Positions 51,975 through 60,991 of a stretch of DNA of 64,000 bases are shown piece after piece (the first letter of the stretch is position 1; the number at the start of each line of letters is the position of its first letter). The stretch comes from Albimonas sp963816545 (lineage in GTDB: Bacteria > Pseudomonadota > Alphaproteobacteria > Rhodobacterales > Rhodobacteraceae): the NCBI GenBank assembly GCA_963816545.1, contig CAWFLE010000006.1, positions 248,001 to 312,000 on the forward strand, written 5' to 3'. Position numbers and translations under genes: made by a program. Below the pieces are notes generated by a model, which saw nothing but the letters and a program-made list of their open reading frames with translations, did not search any database and was not told the origin of the DNA.

Positions 51975-53116
51975 TCCAACCCCCCGTTAGACTCTGCAAC
52001 CTCGAGTTCGGCGGCGAGGCCGCGTCGCTCATCCATGAACCGTTCGATTTGCGCCAAGCTGAACGCCCTCAGATCGGCGTCGCCTGCCATGTGCCGGAGA
52101 TGCCAGGCGGCCGTCATCTCCACCGCCTCCGCCAGATCCAGCCGAGGCCGCCAGCCGAGCCGGGCGCGCGCTTTCGCGCTGTCGAGCCGCAGGACCGACG
52201 CCTCCCGGAAATCATCTGCGGAAGGCTCCATGCGCAGGTGCGGGGCGTGCGAGCCCAGCGCCTCGCAGACCATGCGCGCCAGACGGCCGACCGCCACGGC
52301 GCCGTCGTCGGCGGGGCCCAGATTCCATGGCCCGGAAAAGGCGCGGCCCTTGTCCAGGAGCGCCGCCGCGAGCGTCAGGTACCCGAGCAACGGCTCCAGC
52401 ACATGCTGCCACGGCCTCACGGCTTGCGGATTGCGGATGCGGACGCGCCCGCCCTCCGCCGCCGCGCGCATGATGTCGGGGACGAGGCGGTCCTCGCCCC
52501 AGTCGCCGCCGCCGAAGACGTTGCCGGCGCGCACGCTCGCGAGCGCCGCCGTCCCCGGCCCGGCGAAGAAGGACCGGGCGAACGAGGCGACGACCAGTTC
52601 GGTTCCGGCCTTGGAGGCGCTGTAGGGATCGGAGCCGCCGAGCCGGTCGATCTCCCGGTAGCTCCAGACCTGCTCCTCGTTCTCGTAGCACTTGTCGCTC
52701 GTCACGACGATCGCGGCCTTGAGCGACGGCATCCGCCGCGCCGCCTCCAGCACCACTGCCGTTCCGGCGACGTTCGTCGCGAAGGTTTCCGCGGGCTCGA
52801 GGTAGGATCGGCGCACGATCGGCTGCGCCGCCATGTGGATGAGCACATCGGCGTCGATGTCCCGCGTGGCTCTGGCGTAGGCCCGCGCGTTGCGGATGTC
52901 GGCGAAGCGCGAGTCCACGAGGTCAAGGACGCCCGCCGCCGTGCAGAAGCCCGGGCCCGGAGGCGGCGGCAGCGCGACGCCGACGACCTCGGCCCCGAGA
53001 CGGTGCAACCAGAGTGCGATCCAGCCGCCCTTGAAGCCGGTGTGGCCGGTCAGAAGGATCCGGCGCCCGCCCAGAGCAGCGCGAAGCTTCGCTTCGGTGG
53101 CTTGCCCGACGTTCAT
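51971..53116 (-). CDS. rfbG: CDP-glucose 4,6-dehydratase
   Basis: A 381-residue extended SDR, the RfbG type: ILLTGHTGFKGGWIALWL (NAD loop), VVTSDKCYENEEQVWSYREI (a strong RfbG signature), and YSASKAGTELVVASF with the Y-K catalytic pair. It removes water from CDP-glucose to give CDP-4-keto-6-deoxyglucose, the first step after RfbF. The ATG at 53116 overlaps the end of the frameshifted rfbF, and the stop overlaps rfbH. The C-terminal 100 residues are ordinary for the family. Confidence 0.94.
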   Translation of the reverse strand: MNVGQATEAKLRAALGGRRILLTGHTGFKGGWIALWLHRLGAEVVGVALPPPPGPGFCTAAGVLDLVDSRFADIRNARAYARATRDIDADVLIHMAAQPIVRRSYLEPAETFATNVAGTAVVLEAARRMPSLKAAIVVTSDKCYENEEQVWSYREIDRLGGSDPYSASKAGTELVVASFARSFFAGPGTAALASVRAGNVFGGGDWGEDRLVPDIMRAAAEGGRVRIRNPQAVRPWQHVLEPLLGYLTLAAALLDKGRAFSGPWNLGPADDGAVAVGRLARMVCEALGSHAPHLRMEPSADDFREASVLRLDSAKARARLGWRPRLDLAEAVEMTAAWHLRHMAGDADLRAFSLAQIERFMDERRGLAAELEVAESNGGLE

Positions 53117-53936
53117 TGCGCCGTCACCTTCGCCGCTTCGAGATCCGCCATCTTCGCCGCCTGCAGGTTGCCGAAGTCGAGCCAGGGGGCGGGGTCCTCT
53201 TCGCAAGGGCGCGGAGCTGATCGCGGTCCCTCACCGTGTCCATGGGATGCCAGAAGCCGCGATGCCTGTAGGCGAAAAGCTGCCGGTCGCGTGCGAGATT
53301 GGCGAGAGGCGCCTGCTCCAGCGGCTCGTCGTCGCCGACCATGTAGTCGAGCGCCCCGCGCTCGAAGACGAAGAAGCCGCCGTTGATCCAGGTCTCGTGC
53401 TTCAGGACCTTCTCGGTGAATTCGGCGACGCGGTCGCCCTCCATCTCGAGATTGCCGAAGCGCGCGGGCGGCTGGACTGCGGTCACGGTGGCGAGCCCGC
53501 CGTGGCTTCGGTGGAAAGCCAGCAGCGCATCGATGTCGATGTTTCCGACGCCATCGGAATAGGTGACCATGAAGGTGTCGCGGCCGATCCACTCGCGAAG
53601 CCTGAGCAAACGGCCGCCGGTCATCGTCGTCTGGCCCGTGTCGACGACGGAAACCCGCCAGTCGATGGAGCCGCACGGCTCCATCGACTGGCTTCCCGTT
53701 GAAAGATCAACCGTAATATCGTTTATCACTAAATTATATTTGCTAAAATACTCCTTGATCATAGTCCCCTTGTAGCCGGCTGCAACTATGAAATCCTTAA
53801 TTCCAAAGCGACTGTAGATGTCCATAACATGGGTCATGATCGGTCGACCGTCAATCTCGACCATAGGCTTCGGAATTCTCACGGTCTCTTCGGAGAGACG
53901 TGTGCCGAGTCCGCCGGCAAGAAGTATCGCCTTCAT
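53113..53936 (-). pseudogene. rfbF: Glucose-1-phosphate cytidylyltransferase, one-base frameshift near the end
   Basis: RfbF makes CDP-glucose from CTP and glucose 1-phosphate. The start has AILLAGGLGTRLSEETVRIP and KPMVEIDGRPIM, the nucleotide-binding loops of the family. The middle and end have GGFFVFERGALDYMVGDDEP and GFWHPMDTVRDRDQLRALAK. After that the frame shifts at about 53198-53202. One added base restores EDPAPWLDFGNLQAAKMADL to a normal C-terminus, whose stop overlaps rfbG. Corrected length about 274 residues. The 5' third is AT-richer than the rest (see findings). The start MKAILLAGG at 53936 is clear; an upstream ATG at 53960 is not needed. Confidence 0.85.
53657..53692. repeat. 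Perfect 17-base inverted repeat inside rfbF
   Basis: GCCAGTCGATGGAGCCG is followed after CA by its exact complement. In rfbF this encodes QSMEPCGSIDWR. A hairpin this stable within a coding region is unusual and coincides with the change in base composition. Confidence 0.8.
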
Positions 53937-54002
53937 GTCAACAACCCCACTGTGCAGCAATATGTAGATGCTTGCTTACTAAATTCTTCCTTCAAATTCT
54001 GA

Positions 54003-54032
54003 TTGAAACTTGCAGATAGAATCGACCATAAT
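54003..54032 (+). promoter_or_regulatory. Likely promoter for the exoF/exoY operon
   Basis: In the AT-rich divergent gap between rfbF and the export gene, TTGAAA (54003-54008) and CATAAT (54027-54032) are separated by 18 bases, close to the sigma-70 pattern. The expected transcript would begin about 45 bases before the GTG start at 54084. Confidence 0.5.
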
Positions 54033-54083
54033 CAATCAAATAATTTGTTCATCGAGAGATTGTACTCAAATGAGGGTGTTTAA

Positions 54084-55418
54084 GTGGAATTCTACTACGA
54101 GAACACACGCATCTGCGGGTTGTCGATCTGCAACGGAGTTCGCTCGCCTCGATTCGGTTCGCTTCGCCTCGGCGCCGTCCGCGCCGCCATGGTGGCCGGC
54201 TGGCTCCTGGCGCTCATGGCCGGCGCCGGCTCGGCCGCGCCAGCGCGCGCAGTGGAGACGGGGAGCGAAGCGTACCGGCTCGCCCCCGGGGATGCGGTCG
54301 AGTTCGACCTGCTGACCGACGCGGACCCTCCCCGCCGGCTGGTCATCGGAGCCGACGGCGCCATATCCGTGCCCCTGGCGGGCGACGTGCGCATCGCGGG
54401 CCTCGATCTCGCCGCCGCCAGGGACGAACTCCGCCGCGTGCTGAGCGACGGGGGCTTCCTGATCGAGCCTCGGATCGGCCTCTCCATCGCCGACTATCGC
54501 GACGTCTACGTCATCGGAGACGTTCGCGCCCCCGCCGCCTTGCCGTTCAAGCCTCTGATGACCGTCGAGCAGGCTGTTGGGCTCGCCGGCGGCCCCGCGG
54601 TCGCTTCGTCTCTGCCGCCCGAAGCGCGGGTGGAGCTCAGGGCGCAGCTGGAAGGCCAGATGGACGCTCTCGCCGCCGACCTCGCCCGCGAGGCGATCTG
54701 GGCTGCGCGTCTCGATGCGGAGCTCGAGGGACGTCGAAGCCTTCGGGACGAGGATCTTCCCGCCGCCGCGCGTCCCTTCCTGGACGCCGATTTCCTGGAG
54801 GCCCTCCGGCCCATAGAGAACGAGATCCTCACCGTCCGGCTCGACGCCCTGGACCTTCAGCGTTCGGTGCTCGAGGCGGAGATCTCGGAGATTGAAAAAG
54901 AGCTCTCCCTGCTCGACGAGCGGCTGGGGAACCAGGACAAGGCCATGTCCTTCAGCAACGAGGAGGCCGAGCGGGTCGAGGCCCTCATCGAGCGTGGCTA
55001 CCGGACCGCGTCCGACTCCTCCCGAATGCAGCGACAGGTCGTGGCCGAGGAAGGCGTCTATCTCGCGATCCTGACGCAGATATCGCAGGCGCGCAGCAGG
55101 CTCGGCTCGCGGCGCGGCGATCTCGCGCGGCTGGACAGCGACCGGCACGAGCAGATCCTGCAGGACCTTCAGGAGCGCCGGGTGCAGATCGACGCGCTGT
55201 CCTCGCGCCGCAAGGCTCTGGCGCGCCAGCTCGTCCTGGTTGCGAACTTCATGGCGCCCGGGAGCGGGCCGGCGCCCGAGCCGATCATCGGCCTGAGGGT
55301 TCGGCGGCGGGAGGGCGAGGAGACGGTGCTGCTTGCCGCGACGCCGCTGACCATTCTCCGGCCGGGCGACGTGGTCCACGTCTCCGTCGATCTCGATGCG
55401 CAGGGGCAAGGGCTGTGA
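54084..55418 (+). CDS. ExoF-type polysaccharide export protein
   Basis: A 444-residue protein with a signal peptide near residues 30-55 (AMVAGWLLALMAGAGSAAPA). A poly_export (Wza N-terminal) domain follows, with YRLAPGDAVEFDLLTDADPP, then an SLBB-like domain with VYVIGDVRAPAALPF and PLMTVEQAVGLAGGP. A long coiled coil lies at about 180-400. This order matches ExoF rather than the Wza outer-membrane channel. The start is GTG at 54084, with GAGGG eight bases upstream. It overlaps exoY by GTGA. It likely bridges the inner membrane to the export channel. Confidence 0.88.
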   Translation: MEFYYENTRICGLSICNGVRSPRFGSLRLGAVRAAMVAGWLLALMAGAGSAAPARAVETGSEAYRLAPGDAVEFDLLTDADPPRRLVIGADGAISVPLAGDVRIAGLDLAAARDELRRVLSDGGFLIEPRIGLSIADYRDVYVIGDVRAPAALPFKPLMTVEQAVGLAGGPAVASSLPPEARVELRAQLEGQMDALAADLAREAIWAARLDAELEGRRSLRDEDLPAAARPFLDADFLEALRPIENEILTVRLDALDLQRSVLEAEISEIEKELSLLDERLGNQDKAMSFSNEEAERVEALIERGYRTASDSSRMQRQVVAEEGVYLAILTQISQARSRLGSRRGDLARLDSDRHEQILQDLQERRVQIDALSSRRKALARQLVLVANFMAPGSGPAPEPIIGLRVRRREGEETVLLAATPLTILRPGDVVHVSVDLDAQGQGL

Positions 55419-56068
55419 CGATCGCCCGCCCCATCGCTCCCGCGGCTGCCAGGCGTGAAGCGCCGCAACCGGGGCGGGGTCTGCAACTGGTCGCAGCCGC
55501 CGGGCTCATCCTCGCCTCGCCGCTGATGCTCGTCACCGCCGCGCTGGTCCGGTTGGACCTCGGCTCGCCCGTCTTCTATCGGCAGGCGCGGGCGGGGCTC
55601 GACGGCCGAAGCTTCGAGATTCTCAAGTTCCGCTCCATGCGGAACCTCCGCGATGCGGCCGGCCGGCCGCTGCCCGACGGGGCGCGCACGACGGCGGTCG
55701 GGCGCGTCATCCGGCGCCTCCGGCTGGACGAGACCCCGCAACTGCTCGCCATCCTGCGCGGCGACATGGGGCTCGTGGGGCCCCGGCCGCTTCTGCCGGC
55801 GACCGTCGCCGGCTTCGGCGAATCCGGACGGCGGCGCGGCGCGGTTCGGCCCGGGCTCACCGGCTGGGCGCAGGTCAGCGGCAACACCCTGCTGGACGAC
55901 GCGGAGAAGCTGGCTCTCGACATCTGGTATCTCGACCATCGCAGCCCGATGCTGGACGCCCGTATCCTGCTGGAGACGGCGGCCACGCTCCTCTTCGGGG
56001 AGCGGATCCGTCCGGAAAGGGTCGCCGCCGCGATGGCTCACCTCGCGACGCTGGAGGCCTCCTCATGA
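55415..56068 (+). CDS. ExoY-type initiating sugar transferase
   Basis: A 217-residue bacterial sugar transferase with one N-terminal helix (LQLVAAAGLILASPLMLVTA). KFRSMRN, LRLDETPQLLAILRGDMGLV and GPRPLLPATV follow, then RPGLTGWAQVSGN, all signature parts of phosphoglycosyltransferases of the PglC/ExoY class. It starts the repeat unit by moving a sugar-1-phosphate (galactose or an amino sugar) to undecaprenyl phosphate. Starts with GTG in a GTGA overlap and ends in an ATGA overlap, within a tight operon. Confidence 0.95.
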   Translation: MTIARPIAPAAARREAPQPGRGLQLVAAAGLILASPLMLVTAALVRLDLGSPVFYRQARAGLDGRSFEILKFRSMRNLRDAAGRPLPDGARTTAVGRVIRRLRLDETPQLLAILRGDMGLVGPRPLLPATVAGFGESGRRRGAVRPGLTGWAQVSGNTLLDDAEKLALDIWYLDHRSPMLDARILLETAATLLFGERIRPERVAAAMAHLATLEASS

Positions 56069-56992
56069 ACGAAAGCCTGCGCACCGTGCTGGTCGGCGCC
56101 GTCGAGTTCGACCCGCGCGGCGCTCGACTCGCTCGTGGCGGCCGGCCTCCCCCCGGTCATGATCGCCACGCTTCCAGCGGAGCGCGCCGCGCGTCATTCT
56201 GATTTCGTCGACCTGGCGGGGCCGGCATGCCTGGCGGGCATCGCCGTTCACCGCACCGCCAGCGTCAACTCGGAGGAGACCCTGACCGCGATCCGCGCCG
56301 CGGCGCCGGACCTGTGCCTGGTCATCGGCTGGTCCGAGATCTGCCGCGCGCCCTTCCGTGAGGCGGCCCGTTTCGGCGCCGTCGGCTTCCATCCCTCCGC
56401 TCTCCCGCGCCTGCGAGGTCGCGCGGTGATCCCCTGGACGATCCTGCTCGGCGAGCGGGAGACGGGCTCGACCCTGTTCTGGCTCGACGAGGGCCTCGAT
56501 ACCGGGGACGTGCTGCTTCAGCACCGCTTCGCCGTGGCGTCCCAAGACACGGCGCGCGACCTTTACGACCGTCACCTGCGGGCGCTTTCGGAGATGCTGC
56601 CGGAAGCCGTCCGGCGCATCGGGGACGGCGTGGCGCCCCGGCTCCTTCAGGACCACGCCTCCGCAACCTGGTGCGCCAGGCGCACGGCGGAAGACGGGCG
56701 CATCGACTGGCATGCGCCCGCCGCGGACGTGCTGCGCCTCATCCGGGCGACGGGCGACCCCTATCCCGGCGCCTTCACCGACGATCGGCACGGCCGCATC
56801 GCGCTCCGGGCGGCGCCGGCCATTCCCGACTGGCACCGATATGTCGGGCTTCCCGCGCAGGTCCAGGCGCATACCGCCTACGGTTTCGCCGTTCTGTGCG
56901 GCGACGGCATGTGCATCGAGGCGACCGAATGGCGTTCGGCCTCGGGCCGCAGGCCGAAGCTGCACGACAAGTTGGGAGAGCTTCCGGCATGA
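56065..56992 (+). pseudogene. Sugar N-formyltransferase-like protein, one-base frameshift near the start
   Basis: A methionyl-tRNA-formyltransferase-like fold of about 308 residues. It shows VIGWSEICRAPFREAARFG, GFHPSALPRLRGRAVIPWTI (the HPS/LP tetrahydrofolate motif), then ARRTAEDGRIDWHAPAADVL. The N-terminal strand is VLVGAVEF, but an extra base at 56110 breaks the frame; removing it gives VEFTRAALDSLVAAGLPPVM. Overlaps exoY and the PIG-L gene by ATGA. It would formylate an amino group of a UDP- or dTDP-sugar, using N10-formyltetrahydrofolate. Confidence 0.82.
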
Positions 56993-57675
56993 GCCTGCGG
57001 ACCGCCTGCCTCGGACGGGTTCTCGTCCTCGCGCCGCACCCGGACGACGAGATCCTCGGCGCCGGCGGCCTCATGGCCCGCTGCGCCGAGGAAGGCGCGG
57101 ACGTGTTCGTCGGCGTGGTCACCGTGGGCCGCCCGCCCCATTTCCCCCCCTGCATGGTCTCGCGGGTGCGTGCGGAGGCCTTGGCCGCCCACAGCGATCT
57201 CGGCGTGCGGGAGACGTTCTGGCTGGGCCAGCCCGCGGCGGGCCTCTCGGAGGTGCCGCACTCGGAACTCAACCGGGCCATCGGCGATCTGGTCCGACAG
57301 GTGCGCCCCGATACCCTTCTCGCGCCCTTTCCCGGCGACATCCATCGCGATCACGGGGCGGTCTTCGAGTCGGCGCTCGTCGCGGCGCGTCCGCATCAGG
57401 CCGACTACCCCGCGCGCGTGCTCGCCTACGAGACGCTCTCCGAAACCAACTGGAACGCGCCCTATCTCACGCCGGCCTTCGCGCCGACCCTCTTCGTCGA
57501 CGTGACCCCGACGCTGGAGCGCAAGATCGCGGCGATGCAGCGCTTCGAGAGCCAGCTCCGCGATCCCCCGCATGAACGCTCCGTCGCCGCCATTCGCGCG
57601 CTGGCGACGCTGCGGGGGGCGACGGTGCATCGTCCGGCGGCGGAAGCGTTCGTGCAGATCAGGCAAGTGCTTTGA
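56989..57675 (+). CDS. PIG-L family deacetylase
   Basis: A 228-residue zinc-dependent deacetylase of the PIG-L/LmbE type. HPDDEILGAGG with the metal-binding His-Asp pair and HRDH in GDIHRDHGAVFES provide the zinc ligands. It removes an acetyl group from a GlcNAc-type sugar, opening an amine for transfer or formylation. Starts in an ATGA overlap with the formyltransferase gene. In this operon it may act on the nucleotide-sugar or on the polymer precursor. Confidence 0.92.
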   Translation: MSLRTACLGRVLVLAPHPDDEILGAGGLMARCAEEGADVFVGVVTVGRPPHFPPCMVSRVRAEALAAHSDLGVRETFWLGQPAAGLSEVPHSELNRAIGDLVRQVRPDTLLAPFPGDIHRDHGAVFESALVAARPHQADYPARVLAYETLSETNWNAPYLTPAFAPTLFVDVTPTLERKIAAMQRFESQLRDPPHERSVAAIRALATLRGATVHRPAAEAFVQIRQVL

Positions 57676-58934
57676 ACAACGGCGAGGTGGATCAGATGAA
57701 ACGTTGGCCGGTCTACGACGAAGCGCTCATCGCTCAGGCGGCGGAGGTCCTCCGCTCGGGCCGCGTGAACGCCTGGACGGGGCCCGAGGTCGGGCGCTTC
57801 GAGCGCGCCTATGCCGATCGGCTCGGACGGCGGCATGCCATCGCCCTCGCCAACGGAACCCTCGCGCTCGAGCTTGCGCTGCGCGCGCTCGAGATCGGGC
57901 CGGGGGACGACGTGATCGTCACCCCTCGCAGTTTCGTCGCCTCCGCAAGCTGCGTGGCGCTCTCGGGCGCACGGCCCGTCTTCGCCGATGTGGACCCCGA
58001 CAGCCAGAACATGACGGCCGCGTCCATCGCCGCGGCCATGACCGAGCGCACGCGCGCCGTCATCGTCGTCCATCTGGCCGGCTGGCCCGCGGACATGCCG
58101 GGCATCCTCGCGCTCTGCCGGCGCCGCGGCGTCGCCGTGATCGAGGATTGCGCCCAGGCCCATGGCGCGACGCTGGAGGGGCGGCCCGTCGGCTCCTTCG
58201 GGGACGTCGCCGCCTTCTCGTTCTGTCAGGACAAGATCATCACCACCGGCGGAGAGGGCGGGCTGATCGCTCTCGACGACGAGGCCGCCTTTCGCCGAGC
58301 CTGGAGCTGGAAGGATCACGGCAAGTCCTATGAGGCGGTGTTCGAGCGGGACCACCCGCCGGGCTTCCGATGGTTGCATGACGGGTTGGGCACCAACTGG
58401 CGCATGACCGGCGTTCAGGCCGCCCTTGGGCTGGGTCAGCTGGACCGCCTGACGGAATGGACCGCGCTCCGGGCCAGGAACGCCGGTATCATGCACAACG
58501 CCGTGCGATCGCTGCCGGCGCTGCGCGCGCCCGAGCCGCCGCCGGAAGCCCGGCATGCGTGGTACCGCTTCTACGCCTTCGTCAAGCCGGAGCGGCTGCG
58601 CCCGGGCTGGAGCCGCGACCGGATCATCGCGGAGATGGAGGCCCGAGGCGCCCCCTGCTTCTCCGGCGCCTGTTCCGAAATCTATCTCGAAGCGGCTTTC
58701 CGGCAGGCCGGCTTTCAGCCGGAGCGACCGCTTGCGACGGCGCGGCGGCTGGGGGAAACGAGCCTCGCCTTCCTGGTCGATCCCTGTCTCGAGCCGGCGG
58801 ACATGCATCGCGTAGCCGGGACGCTGCACGAGGTCGTGAGCGCCGCGTCCGCGCCAGGCATGGAGGCGCCTTCCGCGGCGGGGTCTGTCGATGAGCCGGC
58901 GTTCGCCGGGCCCCCCGACGCCGCGGCGGGGTGA
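57672..58934 (+). CDS. DegT/DnrJ/EryC1 family aminotransferase
   Basis: A 420-residue PLP-dependent sugar aminotransferase. The PLP lysine is in SFCQDKIITTGGEGG, as in PseC/ArnB-type enzymes. NGTLALELALRALEIGPGDD and VHLAGWPADMP are other conserved parts. It adds an amino group to a 4- or 3-keto sugar, and together with the formyltransferase could produce an N-formylated amino sugar. The start is TTG at 57672 in a TTGA overlap; ATG at 57696 with GAGG upstream is equally possible. Longer than most relatives by an alanine-rich C-terminal tail. Confidence 0.9.
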   Translation: MNNGEVDQMKRWPVYDEALIAQAAEVLRSGRVNAWTGPEVGRFERAYADRLGRRHAIALANGTLALELALRALEIGPGDDVIVTPRSFVASASCVALSGARPVFADVDPDSQNMTAASIAAAMTERTRAVIVVHLAGWPADMPGILALCRRRGVAVIEDCAQAHGATLEGRPVGSFGDVAAFSFCQDKIITTGGEGGLIALDDEAAFRRAWSWKDHGKSYEAVFERDHPPGFRWLHDGLGTNWRMTGVQAALGLGQLDRLTEWTALRARNAGIMHNAVRSLPALRAPEPPPEARHAWYRFYAFVKPERLRPGWSRDRIIAEMEARGAPCFSGACSEIYLEAAFRQAGFQPERPLATARRLGETSLAFLVDPCLEPADMHRVAGTLHEVVSAASAPGMEAPSAAGSVDEPAFAGPPDAAAG

Positions 58935-58941
58935 GGCCCCC

Positions 58942-60057
58942 ATGCGGATCGCCTTCGTGATCACCAGTCTCGGAGCGGGCGGCGCCGAGAAGAACCTCGC
59001 GCTGCTCGCCCGGCACCGGCTGGCCCTCGGCGACGAGGTCTCGGTGCTTGCTTTCCGCGCCCAGGCCGCCGGCGCCTATTTCAATCTGCCGTCGGCGGTG
59101 CGGGTGGACACCCTTGAACGACACGATGAGCCGGGGGGACGCGGGCGCCCGCTTCGCCGTCTGTTGTGGCTGCGGCGGAGGCTGGCGGCTCTGGAGCCGG
59201 ACGTGGCCGTCGCCTTCCTGGGGAAGAACGGCGTTCTGACGCTGTTGGCGACGACGGGACTGCCGGTCGCCACCGTCATCGCCGAGCGAAACAATCCTGC
59301 GGCCCAGCCGGCCAGCCCGCTGTGGCGAATCGCCAATGCGGCGCTCGGACCGCGCGCCGCCGCCATCGTGGTGCAGACCGAGCGTGCGCGGGGCGCGCTG
59401 CCGCGGCGGCTCGCGGCCGGGGCGACCGTGATCCCGAACCCCAGCGTCCTGCCCGAGGGTGCGCGCGCCGATCCTGGCGCAGGCGGCCGCATCGTCGCCG
59501 TCGGTCGGCTGGACCGTCAGAAGGGCTTCGATATGCTCCTCGAAGCGTTCGCCCGCGCGGGGCGAGAGCGTCCGCAGGCCACGTTGACGATCTTCGGCGA
59601 GGGGCCGGAGCGCGCGGCGCTCGAGCTTCGGGTGCGCGATCTCGGGCTGGCGGGACGGGCGCGTCTGCCGGGCACGACGGCGCGTCCCGGCGACTGGATG
59701 GCGGAGGCGGACATCTTCGCGCTGAGTTCCCGCTACGAAGGGTTCCCCAATGTCCTGGCCGAGGCCCTGACGGCGGGCCTCCCCTGCATCGCCTTCGACT
59801 GTCCCTGGGGCCCGGCAGAACTGCTCGAGGGCGGCGAGGCGGGAATGCTCGTTCCGCAGGGGGATCCTGCCGCGCTCGCCGCCGGGCTCGCCCACCTGCT
59901 GGACGACGCGCAGATGCGCGCCGGCCTCTCGGTGCGCGGAGCCGCATCGGCTGGCCGTTTCGCGCCCCGGCTGATCCTCGCGCGTTGGGACGGCGTGATA
60001 GCCGCGGCGGCCGATGCCGCATCGAGCGCCCGGCCGTCCTTCTCCAGGCAGCACTGA
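58942..60057 (+). CDS. Glycosyltransferase family 4
   Basis: A 371-residue GT-B enzyme. The N-terminus MRIAFVITSLGAGGAEKNLA is typical of WcaL/GumH-like enzymes, and the donor domain reads IVAVGRLDRQKGFDMLLEAF with SSRYEGFPNVLAEALTAGLP. It has GAGG five bases before the ATG at 58942; a start at 58891 is in frame but less likely. It is the last gene of the polysaccharide locus; IS remnants follow about 120 bases later. Sugar unknown. Confidence 0.9.
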   Translation: MRIAFVITSLGAGGAEKNLALLARHRLALGDEVSVLAFRAQAAGAYFNLPSAVRVDTLERHDEPGGRGRPLRRLLWLRRRLAALEPDVAVAFLGKNGVLTLLATTGLPVATVIAERNNPAAQPASPLWRIANAALGPRAAAIVVQTERARGALPRRLAAGATVIPNPSVLPEGARADPGAGGRIVAVGRLDRQKGFDMLLEAFARAGRERPQATLTIFGEGPERAALELRVRDLGLAGRARLPGTTARPGDWMAEADIFALSSRYEGFPNVLAEALTAGLPCIAFDCPWGPAELLEGGEAGMLVPQGDPAALAAGLAHLLDDAQMRAGLSVRGAASAGRFAPRLILARWDGVIAAAADAASSARPSFSRQH

Positions 60058-60176
60058 GCAAGCGACGCGGGGTTGTGCCGCTCGCGTCCGCGCCGGTCCG
60101 CCTGAGACGTATGCACGTCGGCTTTGCTGGCGGGTCTTCCGTCATCCCACGCCCAACAGATGAACCGACGCCACGG

Positions 60177-60991
60177 GGCTGTGCCCCACGGGGTGGTGCA
60201 GGAGCTGAGGTCGCGTTCGCCGACGGTGTCGGTGGGGCGGCCATCGCCGGTCTGCCGCATCGTCAGCCGCGCGGCGGCAATCGCCGTCAACGAAGACGGC
60301 CATCGCCAGGCGCTGGGCGTCTGCACGAGCCCGTCCGGCGCCGAGCTGTTCCGGATGGACTTCCTGCGCGCGCTCGCCGACCGCGGCCTGCGCGGGGTGC
60401 AGCTGGTCGTGGCCGACGATCACAAGGGGCTGCGGGCTGCGGCGCGCCGGGTGTTCGACGCCGCTCATCGGAGATGCCGCGTGCACTGGATGCGCACCGC
60501 GCTGGCCGATGCGCCGGCCAAGCGGCGCACCGCGGTGGCCGCCATGCTCAAGGCCATCTTCGCCCAGGAGACCAGAACCGATGCCGAGGCGCAGCGGAAC
60601 GCCGTCGCCGACGCGGCTAGCGCGAGAAGCACCCGAAGCTCGGCGCCCTGATGGACGCCTCCCGCGAGGACGTGCTCGCCTCCATGGATTTCCCGCGCGA
60701 TCGCTGGCCGCAGATCGTCAGCACGAACCTGCTGGAGCGCGTGACCGAGGTGATCAGGCGCCGCCCGGACGTCATCGGGATCTTCCCGAACGACGAGGCG
60801 ATCATCCGCCAGGTCGGCGCGCTGATGGTCGAAGACAACGACGAACGGGCGGTGGCGCGTCGCTGCATGGGGCTGGAGGCCCTCGCTCGCATCAACGATG
60901 CCGGCAACTTCGGGCGGCCCACTGTGGTCGCGTGATCAGCCTCGGGCCTCCCGAAGGCCGCCGCTCCTACACCACGTCTCGGGGCGCAACC
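60177..60991 (+). mobile_element. IS256-family remnant with both terminal inverted repeats
   Basis: The ends 60177-60205 (GGCTGTGCCCCACGGGGTGG...) and 60963-60991 are imperfect inverted repeats, matching at roughly 22 of 29 positions. They resemble the longer perfect repeat at 62107-62219. Inside is a Mutator/IS256-type transposase fragment. With a length of only about 815 bases, the element is a deletion derivative. It inserted next to the polysaccharide locus. No clear target duplication is seen. Confidence 0.65.
60240..60935 (+). pseudogene. IS256-family transposase, N-terminal deletion and frameshift
   Basis: The C-terminal half of a Mutator-type transposase. It opens AIAVNEDGHRQALGVCTSPS, then GLRGVQLVVADDHKGLRAAA (the catalytic aspartate region) and RCRVHWMRTALADAP. 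After a short frame break near 60620, KHPKLGALMDASREDVLASM and STNLLERVTEVIRRRPDVIG carry on, up to FPNDEAIIRQVGALMVEDND. About 180 N-terminal residues are missing. Confidence 0.8.

Noticed and set aside
53563..53775. Small plus-strand frame spanning the rfbF palindrome
   Set aside because: Its open frame results from the inverted repeat and overlaps the conserved cytidylyltransferase.
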